DNA from: Aquificota bacterium
GTDB taxonomy: Bacteria > Aquificota > Aquificia > Aquificales > Aquificaceae
NCBI GenBank assembly: GCA_013153455.1
Contig: JAADEK010000116.1
Span: forward strand, 1-5,620
DNA: 5,620 nucleotides
Direction: 5' to 3'
The notes under the pieces are model-generated. The model ran no database searches. It was given only the letters and a program-made list of their open reading frames with translations, and was not told the origin of the DNA. This document shows, in pieces, positions 1-4,764 of the stretch (positions within the stretch are counted from its first letter, which is position 1; every line of letters begins with the position of its first letter). Position numbers and translations under genes: made by a program.

Positions 1-1173
1 AAGAAGCTCGGTTATCCCGTTCTCGTTAGACCCTCATACGTTCTGGGAGGGAGGGCTATGAGGATAGTCCACGACGAGCAGGAGCTTGAGGAGTATCTGA
101 GCGAGGCTGTTAGCGTAAGCCACGAGCGCCCCGTTCTCATAGACAAGTTCCTTGAGGACAGTATAGAGCTTGACGTTGACGCGGTCTCCGACGGAGAGGA
201 CGTCCTAATCGGGGCGGTAATGGAACACATAGAGCAGGCGGGTGTCCACTCGGGGGACAGCGCGACATCAATCCCCCCCTATAGCCTGCCCGACGATATA
301 GTAAAGGAGGTAAAAGAGCAGACGAAGAAGCTCGCCCTCGCGCTTGAGGTAAAAGGTCTCATAAACGTCCAGATGGCTGTATACAAAGGTGAGGTTTACG
401 TCCTTGAGGTAAACCCGAGGGCTTCAAGGACGGTTCCCTTCGTGAGCAAGAGCGTAGGCTACCCCCTTGCAAAGCTCGCGACGAAGGTTTTAGTCGGGAG
501 GAAGCTGAGGGAGCTCGTTCCCGAAGTATTTGAGCGCATAAGGAAGGGGGAAAGTCATATAGCGTCCGATTTCCTCCCGAAGGACAAGAAGGTCTTTTCC
601 GTAAAAGAGGTCGTCTTTCCTTGGAAGCGTTTTCCCGAAGTAGACCCCGTCTTGGGACCCGAGATGAAGTCAACGGGTGAGGTGATGGGGATAGACGAGG
701 AGTTCGGGCTTGCATACTACAAAGCTCAGCTCTCCGCGGGCTACAGACTCCCCGAGAAGGGGAACGTCTTTATAAGCGTGGCGGACAGGGATAAGCCGAA
801 GATTTTAGAACTCGCGAAGGGTTTCGTTGAGCTCGGGTTTAACATATACGCGACATCGGGGACTTACAGGTTTCTCAAGGAGCACGGTATACCCGCAAAG
901 CCGGTCCTTAAGGTATCCGAAGGAAGACCCAACGTCGTGGATATGATAATAAACGGCGAGATTCACCTTATCATAAACACACCCTCGGGCAGGCGTGAAA
1001 AGAGCGACGCATACCTCATAAGGAGAACCGCGGTTCAGTTTAACGTCCCCTACTACACCACCGTAAGGGCGGGATACGCTGTCCTTGAGGCGATAAAGAG
1101 CTTCAGGAGATTGAAGAGCGAGGGAAGGTCGCTGAGCGTAAAGTCCCTTCAGGAGCTACACGGAAGAAAGTAG
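1..1173 (+). CDS. carB: Carbamoyl-phosphate synthase large subunit, C-terminal part (5' end outside window)
   Basis: The large subunit makes carbamoyl phosphate from bicarbonate, ammonia and two ATP for pyrimidine and arginine synthesis in the cytosol. The reading frame is open from base 1, so the 390 visible residues are a C-terminal fragment. It begins in the second ATP-grasp domain (carbamate-phosphorylating half) with RPSYVLGGRAM. The ATP-grasp metal ligands are visible at Gln124, Glu136 and Asn138 of the fragment, in NVQMAV and LEVNPRASRTVPF; as I recall them, they line up with E. coli CarB Gln829, Glu841 and Asn843. The last ~135 residues are the MGS-like allosteric domain, with ATSGTY and the INTPSGR loop. 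Compared with E. coli there is a ~16-residue insertion between the two domains. Aquificales are known to carry CarB as two separate genes; whether this copy is split cannot be seen here. The stop at 1171-1173 lies inside the 3' end of the convergent EAL gene. Identity is very secure. Confidence 0.97.
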   Translation, partial: KKLGYPVLVRPSYVLGGRAMRIVHDEQELEEYLSEAVSVSHERPVLIDKFLEDSIELDVDAVSDGEDVLIGAVMEHIEQAGVHSGDSATSIPPYSLPDDIVKEVKEQTKKLALALEVKGLINVQMAVYKGEVYVLEVNPRASRTVPFVSKSVGYPLAKLATKVLVGRKLRELVPEVFERIRKGESHIASDFLPKDKKVFSVKEVVFPWKRFPEVDPVLGPEMKSTGEVMGIDEEFGLAYYKAQLSAGYRLPEKGNVFISVADRDKPKILELAKGFVELGFNIYATSGTYRFLKEHGIPAKPVLKVSEGRPNVVDMIINGEIHLIINTPSGRREKSDAYLIRRTAVQFNVPYYTTVRAGYAVLEAIKSFRRLKSEGRSLSVKSLQELHGRK

Positions 1174-2169
1174 TTTCTTTACCCTTCGGTTGAGCTCGTT
1201 CAGGTCCGGTTTCTCAAGGGGTTTTGATATTAAAAAGCCCTGAACGTAGTCCGTTCCCATGTATACGAGCGTCTCAAGCTCTTCCTTTTTCTCAACGCCT
1301 TCGGAGACTACAAGTATACCGCTGTCGTGCGCGAGCTTTATAAGGTAGTTTACGATTACCTTCTTCAGGTTGTTCTTGTGTATGTCGCGTATGAGCTCCA
1401 TGTCTATCTTCACGATATCGGGCTTTAGCTCCGAGAGGTAAAAGAGTCCCGAGTATCCCGAACCCACGTCGTCAAGCGCCACCCTCACCCCCTCGGACTT
1501 CATAAACGATATCAGGCTCTTTACCGCGGAAACGTCAAGCTCCTCGTATTCCGTAAGCTCAATGACGATTTGGTTCGGCTTTATCTTGTTCGTGTAAAGT
1601 GAGCTGAGGAGGTCCCCGAAGACCTTGAGGGGGTCTTTCAGGAACTTGGGGTGAAAGTTCAAAAAGAGCATAAGGTTCTTCCCGAGAAACTCGGACGCTT
1701 TCTTCAGCGCTACGTATCTACAATAGGTTTCCGAAAACTCGGAGGAGGTTCTCCCCACCTCTATGAGGTCTATTATCCTTATTGGAGGTCTGCAGAGGGC
1801 TTCAAAGGCGCTCACTTCCTTCTTCTTTACGTCAACAATCGGGTGAAAGAGGATTTTTGTGTTTATAAACAGTTTACCCAGATGGTTGAATATGAGCCTG
1901 TCAAGCCACTGGGAGGGGGGCTGGGCTCTTGCGACCGCCTTGAGGAGGGAAGAGCACGAGTTTTCGTTAAAGTTCCCGTCGTATATGCGCATGTCTTTAA
2001 GGGCGTTGTCGCTTATCTCCGTAAAGATGTAAGCGACGTCCTCGTCGCTCTTTGTTTCAACTATAACGATGTTTTGTATGCGACGGGCGTAAAGACCCAT
2101 ACTCTTAGCGAGTCTCTCAAGCTCCTCCGCGTTTGTATTTTCCGTAAAGACGAACAGTTTCTTTGACAT
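1156..2169 (-). CDS. EAL-domain protein, predicted cyclic-di-GMP phosphodiesterase
   Basis: This is a 337-residue soluble protein with no signal peptide or membrane segment. Residues ~98-320 form an EAL domain, the family that cuts cyclic-di-GMP to pGpG. All key catalytic and metal positions are present: Glu123 in the EAL motif (EALCRP), Asn171 (FLNFHP), Glu204 and Glu207 (ELTEYEE), Asp233-Asp234 (ALDDVGSGYS), Lys254 (VKID), Glu290 (SEGVE) and Gln310 (YVQGFLISKP). Activity is therefore likely, although the usual DFG of loop 6 reads DVG. There is no GGDEF domain. Residues 1-97 form an N-terminal region I do not recognise; its strand/helix alternation (strands near 3-8, 33-38 and 57-62, helices near 14-25 and 42-52) suggests a small alpha/beta sensory or dimerisation domain. 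The ATG at 2167-2169 is preceded only by a weak purine run (AAGAGAAAA). The gene is convergent with carB and divergent from the small membrane protein gene. The EAL family call is secure; its signal and target are unknown. Confidence 0.93.
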   Translation of the reverse strand: MSKKLFVFTENTNAEELERLAKSMGLYARRIQNIVIVETKSDEDVAYIFTEISDNALKDMRIYDGNFNENSCSSLLKAVARAQPPSQWLDRLIFNHLGKLFINTKILFHPIVDVKKKEVSAFEALCRPPIRIIDLIEVGRTSSEFSETYCRYVALKKASEFLGKNLMLFLNFHPKFLKDPLKVFGDLLSSLYTNKIKPNQIVIELTEYEELDVSAVKSLISFMKSEGVRVALDDVGSGYSGLFYLSELKPDIVKIDMELIRDIHKNNLKKVIVNYLIKLAHDSGILVVSEGVEKKEELETLVYMGTDYVQGFLISKPLEKPDLNELNRRVKKLLSSV

Positions 2170-2174
2170 ATTAT
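2169..2174 (+). promoter_or_regulatory. Possible -10 element for the small membrane protein gene
   Basis: TATTAT matches the bacterial -10 consensus at five of six bases. It ends 9 nt before the ATG at 2184, so transcription would begin only about 3 nt before the start codon. There is no convincing -35 at the right distance. The site overlaps the start codon of the divergent EAL gene. This is suggestive only, given the AT-rich context. Confidence 0.18.
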
Positions 2175-2183
2175 TTTTCTCTT

Positions 2184-2423
2184 ATGGAGTTTGTAGCTCT
2201 ATTTATTATAGGTATTATTTCGGGAGTATTATACAACGAGCACATCAGGCTCTCGGGCGGAACCTTTTGTCGGGTTTTCGGTTTTTTCCTCCGTATCGGG
2301 ACTATGGGCGCGCTCTTTTACGCGGTGTTTGCTTGTTGCGGTTCGGAAGGTCTTTTCGTTTTCTTCTTTTCACACCTCCTCGGGCGCTTCGGGCACCTGC
2401 TTTTTAGGGTTTTTAGCAGATAA
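2184..2423 (+). CDS. Small three-helix membrane protein, possibly AtpR-like
   Basis: This is a 79-residue, very hydrophobic protein with three likely membrane helices at about residues 3-18, 31-52 and 57-77, joined by short loops (NEHIRLSGG and CCGSEG). I do not recognise it with certainty. The pattern resembles AtpR, the small three-helix subunit of N-type ATPases: a first helix of the GxxxGxxY type, an Arg within the second helix (Arg37 in FFLRIG) followed nine residues later by Tyr (FY at 45-46), and LGR (66-68) in the third. AtpR normally sits in an ATPase operon, and no ATPase gene is visible here. The frame could also start at a TTG at 2163, but that would overlap the EAL start, so ATG 2184 is preferred. 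Neither start has a Shine-Dalgarno sequence. The gene ends 11 bp before the methyltransferase start and may be co-transcribed with it. Coding status is likely from the helix/loop organisation, not proven. Confidence 0.6.
   Translation: MEFVALFIIGIISGVLYNEHIRLSGGTFCRVFGFFLRIGTMGALFYAVFACCGSEGLFVFFFSHLLGRFGHLLFRVFSR
2205..2210 (-). promoter_or_regulatory. Possible -10 element for the EAL gene
   Basis: Read on the minus strand this is a perfect TATAAT. It would place the transcription start near base 2198, giving the EAL gene a leader of about 28 nt. No good -35 hexamer lies 16-18 bp upstream, so the call rests on the -10 alone. The site lies inside the coding region of the divergent small membrane protein, in a locally AT-rich stretch (2169-2235) that also contains a second TATAAT on the minus strand at 2228-2233. 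Confidence 0.3.
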
Positions 2424-2434
2424 ATTATATATCT
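2421..2434 (+). promoter_or_regulatory. AT-rich, -10-like tract directly before the methyltransferase start
   Basis: The 14 bases between the stop of the small membrane gene (its TAA included) and the ATG at 2435 are almost purely A/T (TAAATTATATATCT) and contain no Shine-Dalgarno sequence. If TATATA or an overlapping hexamer acts as a -10 box, transcription would begin at or next to the start codon, giving a leaderless or nearly leaderless message. A weak TTTAGG lies about 17 bp further up. The alternative is read-through from the upstream gene with SD-independent initiation. Confidence 0.2.
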
Positions 2435-3610
2435 ATGCTTCAAGTAAGGGTAAAGCCGGGAGTAGAGGACAGGATAAAGGGTTTCTTCCCGTGGGTATAC
2501 AGGGGTGAGATAGCGTCCCTCTCAAGAAAGCCCAAAAAGGGCGAGAGCGTGGTCGTAAGGGACGCGGGCGGGAAATTCCTCGGATACGGATACATAAACC
2601 CGGACGTGAACATATCCGTTCGTATCGTTTCCTTTGACAAGAACGAGCCCCTCAACGAGGAGCTCATAAAGAGGCGCATAAAAGAAGCCTACGAATACAG
2701 GAAGCGCCTCTACATAAACAGCAACGCTTACAGACTCGTTCACTCGGAGGGTGACCTCCTTCCGGGTCTTATCGTTGACGTTTACGGGGAATACCTCGCG
2801 GTTGAGTTTACCACATACGGTATGAACCTCTACCGCGAAGCGGTAATTGAGACTTTAATAGAGCTTTTAAAACCTAAGGGTATATACGAGAAGGTGAACG
2901 AGATAGCAAAGAGGGTGGAGGGGCTTGACGTTGAGGAGAGGGTTATATACGGCGAGGTTCCCAGCGAGGTAATCATATGGGAGCACGACCTTCGGTATTA
3001 CATAAACATACCCGAGGGTCAAAAGACGGGTTTCTTCCTTGACCAGAGGAACGCCCGAAAGTTCGTGAGGTCCCTCGTTGAGCCCGGGGACAGGTGTCTT
3101 GACGTATTTTGTCATACGGGTGGTTTCGCGCTGAACATGAAAAGGGCGGGAGCGGGTGAGGTTATAGGCGTTGACATATCCGAGCTTGCGCTGAAGGAGG
3201 CTGAGAAAAACGCACAACTGAACGGTCTTACGGACATAAAGTGGGTAAAGGCTAACGCCTTTGATTACCTGAGACAGCTTGACAAAAAGGGTGAGAAATT
3301 TGACGTAATCATCATAGACCCCCCCTCGTTTGCAAAGAACAAGGCTTCGGTTCCCAACGCCCTCAGGGGATACAAGGAGCTCCTCGTGAGGGGGCTTCGT
3401 CTCGCAAAGAAGGGAGCATACCTCGCCATATTCTCGTGCTCATATCACATCACAGAACAGCACCTCCTTGACGTCCTCCTTTCCGCTTCGCTTGACGTGA
3501 AGAGACAGCTGAGGGTTATCGCGAAGACGTTCCAAGACCTTGACCACCCGTGGATACTCCAGATGCCAAATACCTTATACTTAAAAGGCGTATGGGTTGA
3601 GGTGATATGA
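2435..3610 (+). CDS. rlmI: PUA-domain SAM-dependent RNA methyltransferase, RlmI family
   Basis: This 391-residue protein has the length and plan of the RlmI/YccW family; E. coli RlmI (about 396 residues) makes 5-methylcytosine at position 1962 of 23S rRNA. Residues 1-~75 are the PUA RNA-binding domain, with the typical opening (VKPGVEDRIKGFFPWVYRGE). A central domain ends in GFFLDQRNAR (199-208). The Rossmann methyltransferase follows, with the SAM loop DVFCHTGGFAL (223-233), acidic GVDIS (245-249), DPPSF (295-299) and SCSYHI (334-339). Cys335 is the likely catalytic nucleophile of a cytosine-C5 enzyme. The ATG at 2435 is chosen because the N-terminus matches the family with nothing missing, even though no Shine-Dalgarno sequence precedes it. 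The stop overlaps the next start by ATGA (3607-3610). The family is secure; the exact target base is inferred from E. coli, and related members can have other RNA targets. Confidence 0.9.
   Translation: MLQVRVKPGVEDRIKGFFPWVYRGEIASLSRKPKKGESVVVRDAGGKFLGYGYINPDVNISVRIVSFDKNEPLNEELIKRRIKEAYEYRKRLYINSNAYRLVHSEGDLLPGLIVDVYGEYLAVEFTTYGMNLYREAVIETLIELLKPKGIYEKVNEIAKRVEGLDVEERVIYGEVPSEVIIWEHDLRYYINIPEGQKTGFFLDQRNARKFVRSLVEPGDRCLDVFCHTGGFALNMKRAGAGEVIGVDISELALKEAEKNAQLNGLTDIKWVKANAFDYLRQLDKKGEKFDVIIIDPPSFAKNKASVPNALRGYKELLVRGLRLAKKGAYLAIFSCSYHITEQHLLDVLLSASLDVKRQLRVIAKTFQDLDHPWILQMPNTLYLKGVWVEVI
3599..3606 (+). promoter_or_regulatory. Strong ribosome binding site for the CDF gene
   Basis: GAGGTGAT is complementary over all eight bases to the usual 3' end of bacterial 16S rRNA. 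It abuts the ATG at 3607, with the GAGG core 4 nt away. It lies within the last codons of the methyltransferase gene, supporting translational coupling across the ATGA overlap and fixing the CDF start. It contrasts with the absence of any such site before the genes at 2184 and 2435. Confidence 0.75.
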
Positions 3611-4764
3611 GAAAGGAACACTGGGCGCTCCTTTCGCTCGCTCTTAACATCTTCCAAGCCCTCATAAAGCTCGTTGGCGGTCTTTTGACGGGTAGCCTCT
3701 CCCTCATCGGGGACGCGGTTCACTCCCTCTCGGACGCCCTCGCCTCGCTCATAGCCTTCTTGTCCATAAAGTTCTCCGAGGTAAAGAACGAAAGGTTCCC
3801 ATACGGGCTTTACAAGCTTGAGAACATAGGCGCCATAGTTATATCCTTCTTCCTTCTCTTCACCGCTTGGGAGATAGCAAACAGGGCTCTAAAGGGCGAG
3901 ATAGAGATAAACTACGAATACCTGCCCGTCGGTATAGGGATAACCGTAGTCTCGCTCGTCTCCTCCCTCACGCTCTCGTTCCTTGAAAGGAGGGCGGGAA
4001 AGAAGCTAAACTCCCCCACCCTAATCGCGGACTCATACCACACCCTGACGGACGCCTTTTCCTCGTTTTTAGTCCTCGTGAGCCTCGCTTCATACTACTT
4101 CGGTGTAAACATAGAGAGATACGTGGCGCTCGCGATAGCGCTCGTAATCACATTTACCGCCCTTCAGCTCCTGAAGGAGCAAGTCGGCGCCATACTTGAC
4201 ATCTCCGCGGACAAAGAAACCATAGAGAAGATAAAGAAGATAATACTCTCGTTTCCCGAGGTGAGCGAGGTAAAGCGCCTGCTCGTCAGGAGCGCGGGAG
4301 GGAAACTCTTCATAGACGCGGTGATAACGATAAACACCGACGACTTTGTTAAAAGCCACCGCATAGCGGACGAGATAGAAAAACGCATAACCGAGGAAAT
4401 CCCCAACGTTGAGATGGTCTTCATACATTACGAGCCTTGTTGTGTGAGGGAAAAAACGAGCGTCGCAATCCTCACAAACGACGGGAAGGTAGCGAGAACA
4501 TTCTCCGACACAAAGAGCATCCTCATATTCAAGGAAGGAGAGGGAAACCCCGTCGTCGTTAAGATGGAGGGAAAGAGCGAGGAGTGTATAGCCAAGGAGC
4601 TCGTCCGTCAAGGCGTTGACATCGTCATAAGCGGATACCACCCAAAGAGCAACAGGGCAAAGTGGATACTCCACAAAAGTAAGGTATTTGTGTGGGAGAC
4701 CGAGAAGGAAAACCCCTACGAAGCCCTCGCGGAGGTATCCCAAATAAAGGAAAAGGTCTCATGA
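3607..4764 (+). CDS. Cation diffusion facilitator (probable zinc exporter) with C-terminal NifX-like domain
   Basis: The CDF family exports divalent metals from the cytosol in exchange for protons. This 385-residue protein has six likely membrane helices (about 8-26, 29-54, 74-94, 107-127, 138-165 and 170-187). The transport-site residues appear as HSLSD (His39, Asp43) in helix 2 and HTLTD (His145, Asp149) in helix 5. An HD-HD site is typical of Zn2+ (or Zn/Cd/Co) transporters rather than the Mn2+ group. Residues ~200-277 are the cytoplasmic dimerisation domain, ending in the usual HxEP (His274, HYEP), followed directly by Cys278-Cys279. Most CDFs stop about here; this one continues for ~105 residues. 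The extension (starting VAILTNDGK, then LVRQGVDIVISG and PYEALAEV) resembles the NifX/NafY-type Nitro_FeMo-Co domain, without that family's usual His-Phe after the DG loop. ATGA overlaps join it to the genes on both sides. The CDF call is secure; metal choice and extra-domain identity are inferred. Confidence 0.93.
   Translation: MRKEHWALLSLALNIFQALIKLVGGLLTGSLSLIGDAVHSLSDALASLIAFLSIKFSEVKNERFPYGLYKLENIGAIVISFFLLFTAWEIANRALKGEIEINYEYLPVGIGITVVSLVSSLTLSFLERRAGKKLNSPTLIADSYHTLTDAFSSFLVLVSLASYYFGVNIERYVALAIALVITFTALQLLKEQVGAILDISADKETIEKIKKIILSFPEVSEVKRLLVRSAGGKLFIDAVITINTDDFVKSHRIADEIEKRITEEIPNVEMVFIHYEPCCVREKTSVAILTNDGKVARTFSDTKSILIFKEGEGNPVVVKMEGKSEECIAKELVRQGVDIVISGYHPKSNRAKWILHKSKVFVWETEKENPYEALAEVSQIKEKVS

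Noticed and set aside
1164..1179. Perfect 6-bp inverted repeat AAGAAA/TTTCTT around the carB stop, as a terminator
   Set aside because: The stem is short and A/T-rich and is not followed by a clear T-run; it is too weak to call, especially in a thermophile.
1651..2166. 171-codon open frame on the plus strand, antisense to the EAL gene
   Set aside because: Its translation shows no domain pattern, while the opposite strand encodes every EAL motif; it is a shadow frame.
2163..2168. Perfect TTGACA -35 hexamer on the plus strand
   Set aside because: No -10-like hexamer lies 16-18 bp downstream (the bases there are GC-containing GGAGTT), so it does not form a promoter by itself.
2163..2186. TTG at 2163 as the start of the small membrane protein (86 residues)
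   Set aside because: It would overlap the start codon of the divergent EAL gene, lacks a ribosome site, and adds only a few residues before a good ATG at the edge of the first helix.
4090..4743. 217-codon open frame on the minus strand opposite the CDF gene
   Set aside because: It lies wholly within the clear CDF coding region and shows low-complexity, Tyr/Leu-rich sequence typical of antisense frames.
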